Source of the DNA: Streptomyces sp. MBT53
GTDB lineage: Bacteria; Actinomycetota; Actinomycetes; Streptomycetales; Streptomycetaceae
Assembly: GCF_016654115.1 (NCBI RefSeq)
Contig: NZ_JAEQAZ010000088.1
Coordinates: forward strand, 1-35,476
Direction: 5' to 3'
Length of the DNA: 35,476 nucleotides
The notes beneath the pieces are model-generated. The model saw only the letters and a list, made by a program, of their open reading frames with translations, searched no databases and was not told the DNA's origin. The position numbers and the translations under genes were made by a program. Below are positions 15,267 to 23,528 of this stretch, in pieces. How positions within the stretch are numbered: position 1 is the first letter of the stretch; every line of letters starts with the position of its first letter.

Positions 15267-16749
15267 GTGTCGGAGGCGACAGTTCAGGGGCTGCGGCGGG
15301 ATGCCGTCGGCCTGCGCGAGGTGCTCTTCCAGAGCGTCACGGCGATGGCGCCGGCCGCCGCGGTCGCCGCGTCGATCCCGTCGGGCGCGGCCTTCGCGGG
15401 CGGCAGTCTGCCGCTGTCGGTGCTGATCGCGCTGGTGGCCTGCCTCTTCACCGCGTCCTGCGTGGCGGAGCTGGCCCGGGAGTTGCCCGCCGCCGGTTCG
15501 GTCGCCACATACGCGGCACAGGGACTGCATCCGGCCGTCGGCTTCCTGGTCGGCTGGGGCTATGTCTTCGTGGAGGCACTGGTCCCACCGCTGCTTCTCC
15601 TCCAACTCGGCTTCACCACGGCGGGCACCCTGCACCAGGAGTGGTCCTCGTATCCGGAGAACCTGTGGTGGCCGTGGGCACTCGCCGGCGCCGCGATCAT
15701 CACGGCGGCGGGCTGGTTCGGAGCGCGCCTCCGCCCGCTTCGGCACGGTCCTCGGGGTCTTCGAGATTCTCGTCTTCCTGGTGTTCGCCATCTGGCTGAT
15801 CGGCAAGGCCGGCAGCGCCAACACCCTGTCGGTGTTCGGTACTTCGCATACGGCCAAGGGCTACTCGGGCCTCGGCGGGGTCTTCGCCGGCTCGGTCTAC
15901 ACGGTGCTCGCGTTCGCCGGATTCGAGGCCGCGGCACCGCTCGCCGAGGAGACCCGTGACCCGCGCCGGACGATGCACCGCGCGGTGCTCGGCGCGGCCC
16001 TCGGCATCGGCCTGTTCTACGTGCTGACGACCTACGCCATGACGGTGTACTTCGGCCCGGACCGCTTCGCCGGATTCGGTGCCTCCGGAGCGGCATCCTG
16101 GGAAGGCGTGGCCCGCGCGTCGTTCGGGCTGTTCTGGGTCCTGGTGTTCCTGGCCGTGGTCAACTCGACGATCGCCAACGCCAACGCGTGCGCCACCGTC
16201 TCGACCCGCACCGCGTTCGCCCTGGCCCGCATCCGGGTACTCCCCCGCGTCCTCGCGACGCTGCACCCCCGCCACCGCTCCCCCGTCGTCGGAATCGCCG
16301 TGCAGACCGTCGTCGCGGTGGGCGCCGTGCTGGGCCTCGGGCTCGGCTACGACCCGGTGACCGCGTTCCTCCTGCTGGCGACGGTGATCGTCACGGTCGT
16401 CATCGGCGTCTACATCGTCGTGAACCTGGCCTGTGCGGGCTACTTCCTGCGCCGCAGACGCGAGTTGCTCAAGCCGGTTCGCCATCTGCTGGTGCCCCTC
16501 CTCGGGATCGTGGCCTTCGTCCCGGCCCTGCTCACGGCGGTAGGCCTCCCGGTCTTCGACTTCGTCACCGAGCTGACCACTCCCGTCTCCTACGCCGGAC
16601 CGGTCGTCGGCGTCTGGATGGCGGCAGGCGTCGTAGTACTGCTGGTGCTGCTGCGGCGTCACCCCGAGCGAATAGCCGAGACCGCCCGTGTCCATCTCGA
16701 CGAAACCGTCCCCAGTGGTCCTCCACAGAACGGAGCAGTACAACCATGA
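15267..16749 (+). pseudogene. APC-superfamily amino-acid permease, frameshifted
   Basis: Two adjacent frames together encode one amino-acid/polyamine permease of about 494 residues with 12 membrane helices. The first (GTG 15267, GGGGGG 6 bases upstream) gives MSEATVQGLRRDAVGLREVLFQSVTAMAPAAA through the helix ending AAGWFGARL. The second resumes as SARFGTVLGVFEILVFLVFA and runs to the stop at 16749. The frames meet at CTCC, 15729-15732. Restoring two bases (CTCC to CTCTCC) gives GARLSARFGT, a usual APC sequence, and makes the length divisible by three. A 1-base insertion would also fit. Codon use stays normal on both sides, so the lesion is recent or a sequencing error. It would import an amine or amino acid; its end overlaps the amidase start, suggesting an amide nitrogen-scavenging pair. 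Confidence 0.8.
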
Positions 16750-17759
16750 ACGACCCCCGGATCCTGACGGTGCGGCCCGAACCGGGCGAGTACGCCTGGA
16801 CGTTCGGCGGTGCAACGCCCGTGGCGCGCATCGCGCCCGGCACGGTGCTCGACCTGTACACGGAGGACTGCTTCGCCGGGCGGGTGCGGTCCGAGAAGGA
16901 CCTGGTGTCCGAGGTGTGCGAGTTCCCGTTCCTCAACCCGCAGACCGGGCCCTTCCATGTGGAGGGCGCGGAGCCCGGCGACACCGTCGCCGTGCACTTC
17001 GTGTCGATCGAACCGGCCCGCGACTGGGCCGCCTCGACCACGGTCCCGCTCTTCGGCGCGCTCACGTCGACTCACACGACGGCGACACTGCAGCCGCCGC
17101 TTCCGGAGACCGTCTGGATCTGGCAGTTGGACCGCACCCGTCGTACGGCGTTGTTCCGCGCGCGGGACAGCGACATCGAGATCGAGCTGCCCATGGACCC
17201 GATGCACGGCACGGTGGGCGTGGCCCCTGCCAATCTGGAGGTGCGGTCGGCGCTGGTGCCCGACGCGCACGGCGGGAACATGGACACGCCCGAGATGCGG
17301 GCCGGAGTCACCTGCTACCTCGGGGTCAACGTCGAGGGCGCGCTCCTCAGCCTCGGTGACGGGCACGCCCGGCAGGGCGAGGGCGAGACCTGTGGTGTCG
17401 CGGTCGAGTGCGCGATGAACACCGCGGTGATCGTGGAGCTGCTCAAGGGCGTCGCGACTCCCTGGCCGCGCATCGAGTCGGACACGCACATCATCTCGAC
17501 GGGTTCTGCACGCCCGTTGGACGACGCGTTCCGGATCTCGCAGCTCGACCTGGTGCGCTGGCTGGTGCGCGACTACGGGTTCAGTGAACTGGACGCCTAC
17601 CAATTCGCCACCCAGGCGGTCGAATCGCCGTTGGCCAACGTGTGCGACACCAACTACACCTGCGTGGCCAAGATCCGCAAAGAGTGGCTGCCCGCGCGCG
17701 AGACTCACCGAGGGCTGCACGCGCGGTTGCGTGAGACCGCTGCGGCCCTCCGCCACTGA
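16746..17759 (+). CDS. acetamidase/formamidase family amidohydrolase
   Basis: A 337-residue cytoplasmic enzyme of the FmdA/AmdA family, which hydrolyses short-chain amides such as formamide or acetamide to acid and ammonia. Seen are the early FNPQTGPFHVEGAEPGDT-like block (about 62-80), MDPMHGTVGVAPAN (150-163), GGNMDTPEMRAGVTCYLGVNVEGALLSLGD (176-205) and the conserved GDGHARQGEGETCG (204-217). The ATG overlaps the permease stop as ATGA, so translation is coupled and the permease probably supplied the substrate or a related amide. It is somewhat shorter than the 400-residue fungal and mycobacterial forms but matches bacterial short members. The exact amide cannot be told from sequence. Confidence 0.9.
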   Translation: MNDPRILTVRPEPGEYAWTFGGATPVARIAPGTVLDLYTEDCFAGRVRSEKDLVSEVCEFPFLNPQTGPFHVEGAEPGDTVAVHFVSIEPARDWAASTTVPLFGALTSTHTTATLQPPLPETVWIWQLDRTRRTALFRARDSDIEIELPMDPMHGTVGVAPANLEVRSALVPDAHGGNMDTPEMRAGVTCYLGVNVEGALLSLGDGHARQGEGETCGVAVECAMNTAVIVELLKGVATPWPRIESDTHIISTGSARPLDDAFRISQLDLVRWLVRDYGFSELDAYQFATQAVESPLANVCDTNYTCVAKIRKEWLPARETHRGLHARLRETAAALRH

Positions 17760-17778
17760 ACCGAAAGGCAACCCGACC

Positions 17779-18378
17779 ATGGAACGGGCAACACCGCTCC
17801 CGAGCAGGCGATGGCTCCTGAAGGGCGCCGCCCTCGCCGCCGTCCCCTACGCGTTACTCCCCGCCACACAGGCCGACGCACAGCCGCAGGCCGTCGACTA
17901 TCCGTCGGCCGAATGGCAGCCGGCGACCTCCTCCAACTACACGGCGTCCAGCCGCCCCAGCAGCTATCCCGTCGACTACGTGGTCATCCACGTCACCCAG
18001 GAGACGTACTCCTCGACGCTTTCCATCTTCCAGAATCCGAAGAAGAAGGTGTCCGCGCACTACCTCGTGCGATCGGCCGACGGGCATGTCGCGCAGTGCG
18101 TCCGGGAGGCCAACATCGCCTGGCACGCGGGAAATTGGGACTACAACACCCGCAGCATCGGTATCGAGCACGAGGGCTGGGTGGATCAGCCCGCGTACTT
18201 CACCGACGCGCTCTACGAGCAGTCGGCGAGACTCACGGCGGCGATCTGCGCGAAGTACGGGCTCCCCAGGGACCGGTCCCACATCATCGGGCACTACGAG
18301 GTACCGGGCACCGACCACACCGATCCGGGGCCGAACTGGGACTGGACCCGCTATATAAGGCTGGTCACTTCGGTCTGA
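17779..18378 (+). CDS. Tat-exported N-acetylmuramoyl-L-alanine amidase (amidase_2 / PGRP fold)
   Basis: A 199-residue peptidoglycan hydrolase that cleaves the lactyl-L-alanine amide bond. The N-terminus PSRRWLLKGAALAAVPYALLPATQADA is a twin-arginine signal (RR at 10-11) with cleavage near residue 34. The mature domain shows zinc-ligand and catalytic motifs: DYVVIHVTQET (His71), VSAHYLVRSADGHVAQCV, ANIAWHAGNWDYNTRSIGIEHEG (about 111-133) and GHYEVPGTDHTDPGPNWDW (His180, Asp182). GAAAGG is about 10 bases before the ATG. It follows the acetamidase by 19 bases and is probably in the same transcript. It has no cell-wall binding domain. A tandem repeat begins within its last codons. Confidence 0.9.
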   Translation: MERATPLPSRRWLLKGAALAAVPYALLPATQADAQPQAVDYPSAEWQPATSSNYTASSRPSSYPVDYVVIHVTQETYSSTLSIFQNPKKKVSAHYLVRSADGHVAQCVREANIAWHAGNWDYNTRSIGIEHEGWVDQPAYFTDALYEQSARLTAAICAKYGLPRDRSHIIGHYEVPGTDHTDPGPNWDWTRYIRLVTSV

Positions 18379-18402
18379 CAAGGCTGGTCGCTTCGGCCTG
18401 AC
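18357..18402 (+). repeat. two tandem 23-bp repeats across the amidase stop
   Basis: Units 18357-18379 and 18380-18402 read AAGGCTGGTC(A/G)CTTCGG(T/C)CTGAC and differ at two positions. The first unit contains the amidase stop codon, so the last residues (RLVTSV) are part of the repeat and duplication added the second copy outside the gene. Confidence 0.7.
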
Positions 18403-18496
18403 CCGAACCGGGCCGGAGTCGGATCCGCGTCTGATTCGAACGGGGCCGGAGTCCGATCCGCGCCTGATTCGAACGGGGCCGGAGTCCGATCCGCGC
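18398..18496 (+). repeat. three tandem 33-bp repeats
   Basis: Units 18398-18430, 18431-18463 and 18464-18496 each begin CTGAYYCGAAC and continue GGGGCCGGAGTC. The last two are identical over all 33 bases; the first differs at five. A decayed partial unit follows near 18507. There are no spacers, so this is not CRISPR. The repeats fill the gap before the GAF regulator. Function is unknown; replication slippage or a multi-site binding array are both possible. Confidence 0.8.
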
Positions 18497-18602
18497 CTGC
18501 TCCACGCCTGATCCGACCGGGATGTGCCGCGTTCGGACCGGCCCGGTCGAAACGGTTGTCCGTACCCTTCCCCGGAGTGACGATGTCCGCAGGCGTTTCC
18601 CC

Positions 18603-18657
18603 GCCGTATCGCGGGCGTGTCACCGCTGTATCGCGGTACTCGCGACGCCGTATCGCC
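18603..18657 (+). promoter_or_regulatory. three 11-bp direct repeats at 22-bp spacing (iterons)
   Basis: GCCGTATCGCG (18603-18613), GCTGTATCGCG (18625-18635) and GCCGTATCGCC (18647-18657) start exactly 22 bases apart, two helical turns, so the copies lie on one face of the helix. The last ends 16 bases before the TTG start of the GAF regulator. They look like operator sites for that regulator or another DNA-binding protein. Confidence 0.5.
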
Positions 18658-18673
18658 TTCCTGGGAGGCCGAG

Positions 18674-19951
18674 TTGACCGATCCATGGGTGGCCCTGGAG
18701 CCGGGGGCCGACCCTGCCGAGCGGGTGCGGGTGCTGCGCCGGGCGCACGAGACGTTCGCCGTGGCGGGCACGGTACCGCCGCCGGTGCGCTCGGTGGTGG
18801 CGGATTCCTGGCGGCGTTCGGCACGTGCCGGTGTCGGTCCCGAGGGCACGGCGAACGTGGAGCTCACGGACGGCGACCTGGGTGTCTATCGGGCGCAACA
18901 TCCGCTGGCGCGGGTGATGCCGCTGATCCGGGAGCTGATGGGCACGTTCGCAGCCGACGGAGAGCATCTGCTCGCGGTGTGCGACGCGCAGGGCAGGCTG
19001 CTGTGGGTCGAGGGGCATCCGGCGACCCGGCGGAAGGCCGGCCGGATGAACTTCGTGCCGGGTGCGCGCTGGTCGGAGAGCGCGGTCGGGACGAACGCGC
19101 CGGGTACGGCCGTCGCCGTGGACCGGCCGGTGCAGGTGTTCGCGGCCGAGCACTTCATCCGGCGGGTGCAGCCGTGGACGTGTGCGGCGGCTCCGGTGCA
19201 CGATCCGCGCACCGGGCGGGTGCTCGGCGCCGTGGACATCACCGGCGGGAACGGTCTTGCACATCCGCACAGCCTGGGTTTCGTGCAGGCGGTGGCGCGC
19301 GCCGCCGAGTCCCAGTTGGCGCTGCTCGCCCCGGAGCAGACGTCGCTCGACGGACCCGAGCTGTCCGCGCTCGGCCGGGACGAGGCCCAACTGTGCTTCG
19401 ACGGACGCAAGATGAGGCTGAGCCGTCGGCACAGCGAGATCCTGGTGCTGCTGGCCCGGCATCCCGAGGGACTGACCGGCGACGAGCTGCTGTGCGCGCT
19501 GTACGAGGACGAGTCGGTTCCGCCGGTGACACTGCGGGCCGAACTGGCCCGGCTGCGCAGGCTGTTGGGACCGGGTCTGCTCGCCTCGCGTCCCTACCGG
19601 CTCACGTTGCCGGTCGAGTCCGATGTGGCGATCGTCGAACGGCGACTGGAAGGAGGTGCGGTCACAGGAGCCGCGACGGCGTACACGGGTCCGTTGCTGC
19701 CGGGTTCGCAGGCTCCGGCGGTGGTACGGCTCAGGGCCCGCCTCGCGGACGGCCTCCGTACGGCGTTGATCGCCCGCCGCGACCCCGACCTGCTGGCCGA
19801 CTGGGCGCACGCGCCGTGGGGCGAGGACGACCTCGATGTGTGGCGGGCACTGGCGGCGATACGTCCGACGGCACCGGTGCGCTCCCGACTCGCCGCTCTG
19901 GAGACGGAGTTGGCGGCACCGGGCAATTGGTCTCGCGGGACGGGCCGCTGA
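18674..19951 (+). CDS. GAF-domain sensory transcriptional regulator
   Basis: A 425-residue regulator. The N-terminal part (about 15-215) matches the sensory half of AcoR-type activators: RSVVADSWRRSARAGVGPEG, then a GAF domain with LLAVCDAQGRLLWVEG, GARWSESAVGTNAPGTAVAVDRPVQVFAAEHF and PVHDPRTGRVLGAVDITGG. The AAA+ sigma-54 activator domain of AcoR is absent; instead a winged-helix-like region (about 238-315, LSRRHSEILVLLARHPEGLTGDELLCAL...LRAELARLRRLLG) follows. TTG 18674 is chosen because GGGAGG lies 5 bases upstream; an in-frame GTG at 18617 lies inside the iterons. It precedes the aldehyde dehydrogenase by 116 bases on the same strand and probably activates it in response to an alcohol, aldehyde or related small molecule. 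Confidence 0.8.
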   Translation: MTDPWVALEPGADPAERVRVLRRAHETFAVAGTVPPPVRSVVADSWRRSARAGVGPEGTANVELTDGDLGVYRAQHPLARVMPLIRELMGTFAADGEHLLAVCDAQGRLLWVEGHPATRRKAGRMNFVPGARWSESAVGTNAPGTAVAVDRPVQVFAAEHFIRRVQPWTCAAAPVHDPRTGRVLGAVDITGGNGLAHPHSLGFVQAVARAAESQLALLAPEQTSLDGPELSALGRDEAQLCFDGRKMRLSRRHSEILVLLARHPEGLTGDELLCALYEDESVPPVTLRAELARLRRLLGPGLLASRPYRLTLPVESDVAIVERRLEGGAVTGAATAYTGPLLPGSQAPAVVRLRARLADGLRTALIARRDPDLLADWAHAPWGEDDLDVWRALAAIRPTAPVRSRLAALETELAAPGNWSRGTGR

Positions 19952-20067
19952 CCTGGCTCGACCGACGTACCAGGAGGCGCCGCAACGTACATGCAACGTC
20001 CCGCTCCCTAGCCTCGCGCCGAGAGCTGCCCAACGGCGGGCAGCGCTGCTCCGGGAGGCACATCAGC

Positions 20068-21591
20068 ATGACCCGTTACGCGGCACCCGGCACCGAGGGC
20101 GCGATCGTCTCCTACCAGTCGCGCTACGACCACTTCATCGGCGGCGAGTACGTGCCGCCGGCTCGCGGGCAGTACTTCGAGAACCCGTCCCCGGTGAACG
20201 GGCAGCCGTTCACGGAGATCGCGCGCGGCACCGCGGAGGACGTGGAGCGGGCGCTGGACGCGGCGCACGCCGCCGCGCCGGGCTGGGGGCGCTCCTCGGT
20301 GACCGAGCGGTCCGACATCCTGCTCAAGATCGCCGACCGGATGGAGGCGAACCTGGAGCCCCTCGCGGTCGCGGAGAGCTGGGAGAACGGCAAGCCGATC
20401 CGCGAGACCCTCGCCGCCGACATCCCGCTGGCCATCGACCACTTCCGCTACTTCGCGGGGGCGATCCGGGCGCAGGAGGGTTCGCTGGGCGAGGTCGACG
20501 ACGACACGGTGGCGTACCACTTCCATGAGCCGCTCGGGGTCGTGGCGCAGATCATCCCGTGGAACTTCCCGATCCTGATGGCGACTTGGAAGCTGGCCCC
20601 GGCGCTCGCGGCGGGCAACGCGGTCGTCATCAAGCCGGCCGAGCAGACCCCGGCGTCCATCCACTACTGGATGAGCCTGATCGCGGACCTGTTGCCGCCG
20701 GGTGTGGTGAACATCGTCAACGGCTTCGGCGTCGAGGCGGGCAAGCCGCTCGCGTCCAGCCCCCGCGTGGCGAAGGTCGCCTTCACCGGCGAGACCACCA
20801 CGGGGCGGCTGATCATGCAGTACGCCTCCGAGAACATCAAGCCGGTCACGCTGGAGCTGGGCGGCAAGTCGCCGAACATCTTCTTCGACGACGTGTCGTC
20901 GGCGAACGACGACTTCCTCGACAAGGCGCTCGAAGGCTTCACGATGTTCGCGCTCAACCAGGGCGAGGTCTGCACCTGCCCGTCCCGGGCGCTCGTCCAG
21001 CGCGGCCACTACTCCGACTTCCTCCAGGCGGCCGTCGTCCGCACCGAGGCGATCAAGCCGGGCCACCCCCTCGACACCGACACGATGATCGGCGCCCAGG
21101 CCTCCAACGACCAGCTGGAGAAGATCCTCTCCTACCTGGACATCGGCCGGCAGGAGGGCGCGAAGGTCCTCACGGGCGGCGAACGTCTCGACTACGACGG
21201 CGAGTTGAAGGGCGGCTACTACGTCCAGCCGACGATCTTCGAGGGCGACAACCGGATGCGTATCTTCCAGGAGGAGATCTTCGGGCCGGTGGTCTCGGTG
21301 ACGTCGTTCGACGACTTCGACGACGCGATCAAGGTCGCCAACGACACGCTGTACGGTCTCGGCGCCGGTGTGTGGACCCGGGACATCAACACGGCATACC
21401 GCGCGGGCCGGGCGATCCAGGCGGGCCGGGTGTGGACGAACTGCTACCACGCGTACCCCGCGCACGCGGCGTTCGGCGGCTACAAGCAGTCCGGCATAGG
21501 CCGTGAGAACCACAAGATGATGCTGGAGCACTACCAGCAGACGAAGAACCTTCTTGTTTCATACAGTCCGAAGAAACTTGGGTTCTTCTAG
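20068..21591 (+). CDS. NAD-dependent aldehyde dehydrogenase (ExaC/AldB type)
   Basis: A 507-residue cytoplasmic aldehyde dehydrogenase oxidising an aldehyde (often acetaldehyde in this subgroup) to the acid. Motifs: PWNFPILMATWKLAPALAAGN with Asn166, Lys189 (VVIKPAEQTP), FTGETTTG cofactor loop, catalytic Glu263 in LELGGKSPN and nucleophile Cys302 in NQGEVCTCPSR, next to a second cysteine typical of ExaC-like enzymes. EEIFGPVVSV is also present. GGGAGG is 9 bases before the ATG at 20068. The leader contains a repeated GCAACGT around 19982-19999 that may be a regulator site. Length and motif order are those of complete family members. The adjacent GAF regulator and the strong terminator suggest a dedicated regulated unit. 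Confidence 0.93.
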   Translation: MTRYAAPGTEGAIVSYQSRYDHFIGGEYVPPARGQYFENPSPVNGQPFTEIARGTAEDVERALDAAHAAAPGWGRSSVTERSDILLKIADRMEANLEPLAVAESWENGKPIRETLAADIPLAIDHFRYFAGAIRAQEGSLGEVDDDTVAYHFHEPLGVVAQIIPWNFPILMATWKLAPALAAGNAVVIKPAEQTPASIHYWMSLIADLLPPGVVNIVNGFGVEAGKPLASSPRVAKVAFTGETTTGRLIMQYASENIKPVTLELGGKSPNIFFDDVSSANDDFLDKALEGFTMFALNQGEVCTCPSRALVQRGHYSDFLQAAVVRTEAIKPGHPLDTDTMIGAQASNDQLEKILSYLDIGRQEGAKVLTGGERLDYDGELKGGYYVQPTIFEGDNRMRIFQEEIFGPVVSVTSFDDFDDAIKVANDTLYGLGAGVWTRDINTAYRAGRAIQAGRVWTNCYHAYPAHAAFGGYKQSGIGRENHKMMLEHYQQTKNLLVSYSPKKLGFF

Positions 21592-21602
21592 AGCCTGAAG
21601 TC

Positions 21603-21637
21603 GGTTGCCTGGAGGCGCCGTTGCGCTCCAGGCAACC
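21603..21637 (+). terminator. intrinsic terminator of the aldehyde dehydrogenase
   Basis: GGTTGCCTGGAG (21603-21614) and CTCCAGGCAACC (21626-21637) form a perfect 12-bp stem with an 11-base loop, 11 bases after the stop codon. No T-run follows. Confidence 0.9.
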
Positions 21638-21639
21638 TG

Positions 21640-22460
21640 ACACGGCAGGTACCCGCTTTAGTCAATTGGGTCGAGTTACTGCCTGACATTCAGGGAAGTT
21701 CCCACCGGGGCAGAACTGCGGTTGTCCGATCCTATGGTTCGGCGGATGGAGAAACCGACCGGGATCGACGCCTAGCGCCTGCACCCGACCCCCTGGCGCG
21801 CTATGCCGGCAACGCGCTACCGCAGGTTCCTACGCGGCAACGGCAGCCGTTGGCTCCCGCGCCGGAAACCTACCTGGTCGTTCGCGCGCGTTGACCACGC
21901 TGTGTCCAGGTGACCGAGTGCCAGGCCTGCTGGAGCACCGTCCATTTCCGCCACGACTTCCCGCCTGAGCGAACCTGCGACAACATGACCGCCGAGGTGG
22001 AGTGGGGCTCCCACGCACGAGGACAGGCAACTCGTGGCCCTGGCAGCGGTGCTGATCCCGCTCCTGTCACCCGTTATGCGATGCGCTCCCCCAGGGGTAC
22101 ACCTCGCAACAACAGAGGAAAGGCAGAAGGCCGTGGACCGGCTCACTTCGGGTAGCGGCCGCCGTGTATGCCGCGGACTCGTTTCTACACCGCAGGTATT
22201 TCGCCGACCAGGTCGCAGACTGCATCGCCGACCTTCGGCTCCTGGATCACCTGCGTAGGCCATGGCACTTGGACGTGACGGAGTTGGCGTACGAACCTTC
22301 ACTTCGGCCGAATCTCTTCGTCGAGCCGCTGGTGCACCTCGGGTTGATCACTCTGGGCGGCTGACTCTGACGACGACTTGATTTTCACGTGATAGATCGA
22401 GGGCCGCCATGACCAGACCGCGCAGTCGCGCCAAAAAGTGGTTCTGGATCACTTTCAGGG
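21640..22460. other. 820-base stretch without a supportable gene
   Basis: Several short frames exist but none has a convincing start, ribosome site and codon pattern together. One frame at 22164-22364 (+), FADQVADCIADLRLLDHLRRPWHL and onward, has fairly coding-like third positions but no family that I recognise and no intact ends. The region has lower G+C patches (for example 22370-22400) than its surroundings. It adjoins the transposase remnant and is probably part of the same decayed insertion. Confidence 0.4.
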
Positions 22461-23403
22461 CTGCGCTGTGCTCTGGAGAACCTCGCGATGCAGGGCGAGG
22501 GGTGGCTGGCCGGGCTCGTCACTTCGGACTGGGCGGACCGCTATGGCCGACCGGTGCGCTACGACCGGCTTCCCCGCGGCCGAGACGCATTGATCGCCCG
22601 GGTGCTGCGGGTGGGTGAGGACGGGCTGCGCATTCTGCGCGCCGTCTATCACGACGATGCCCCGCCTGGTCTGCGGGAGTTGAAGTCAGTGCAGATCCTG
22701 CGGCAGGTCTGGGTCCAGCAGTACTGGCACGACGAAGCGTGCCAGCCGGAGGGCAACCGGGGGCAACCGGGCAGAGGAACACCGGCAAAACCCCAGCAGA
22801 CGGCCGGCCCGATCCCGCTTCGGCACGGGTGCCGTGGTCCACGATGGAGATCGTCACCCCACAAGACCCGAGGCCTGCCACAGCCAGAAGGTCACCGCGG
22901 CCGGCCGGCGCGACTGGATCGGCTGTCGCGATCACCAGACCGAGACCTGCGACGAAACGAGCCCTAACGTCATCGTCCAGGTCCTCACCCGGCCGGCGCC
23001 GCCGCAGCAGCAGGACAGCGATGCCCTCGACGACATCCACCACCAGCTCGCCCGCCAGGGCTTCCAGCCCCTGGAGCACGTCATCGACGGTGGCCATGTC
23101 ACCCCGGCCAGCATCCACCACGCGGCCCTCACCTGGGGCCCCGCTACTCGGCCCGGTCCGCGACGACCCGCAAGCCGCCCAGCGGCCGGGTTTCACGAAA
23201 GGGGACTTCCACATCAACTGGGAGAACCGCACCCTCACCTGCCCGAACGGCATCACCAGCCCGCCCTGGAAACCCACCTTGGGCGGTCATCCCCGGCTGT
23301 CCGTCCGGGCTGCGAGGCAACCGTCTCAGAAACGCTCCATGCTCATGGCCTGCGCCACTGCCGCCACCGCCGCCACCGCGGCCTGGCAAAGACACACGTC
23401 CAT
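22461..23403 (+). pseudogene. IS1182-family transposase remnant
   Basis: Pieces of one transposase appear in order in changing frames: LRCALENLAMQGEGWLAGLVTSDWADRYG through SVQILRQVWVQQYWHDE; then RPDPASARVPWSTMEIVTP; then SQKVTAAGRRDWIGCRDHQTETCDE through LEHVIDGGHVTPASIHHA; then LLGPVRDDPQAAQRPGFTKGDF through TSPPWKPTLGGHPRLSV; then GCEATVSETLHAHGLRHCR and GLAKTHV. These are conserved blocks of IS1182-family transposases. The N-terminal third is missing, there are at least four frame changes, and roughly 80 residues (including the usual Cys-rich block after PRLSV) are deleted. A tandem expansion of CCGCCACCG lies near 23370. It cannot be active. The terminal inverted repeats are not visible. 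Confidence 0.8.
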
Positions 23404-23520
23404 GAACTGGAAGCTGAGGTAGGAGCCCATCAGCGCGACGATGCTGAGGTTGGCCCGGACCGTGACGGCCTTGCGCAGGGCGCCGAAGCGGACCAGCGGG
23501 TACCGGACCCGCTGCTCGAT
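23401..23520 (-). pseudogene. fragment of an MFS transporter
   Basis: The minus strand encodes LIEQRVRYPLVRFGALRKAVTVRANLSIVALM and on to GSYLSFQFM, which resembles the loop and following membrane helix in the middle of a drug-type major-facilitator protein. It starts right after the GH36 stop codon and ends where the transposase remnant's last codons begin, so both ends are junctions. No start, stop or remaining helices are present. It is a relic, not a gene. Confidence 0.6.
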
Positions 23521-23528
23521 CAGGGTTT

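Noticed and set aside
18431..18444. GATTCGAAC resembling the complement of a tRNA T-arm
   Set aside because: It occurs in every tandem unit and no acceptor stem, D-arm or anticodon arm can be formed around it.
18398..18496. Possible CRISPR array
   Set aside because: The 33-bp units are directly contiguous with no spacers and no cas genes are nearby.
22164..22364. Short plus-strand frame of 66 codons
   Set aside because: Fairly coding-like third positions but no recognised family, weak start and a position inside decayed DNA; kept only as a remark in the empty-region entry.
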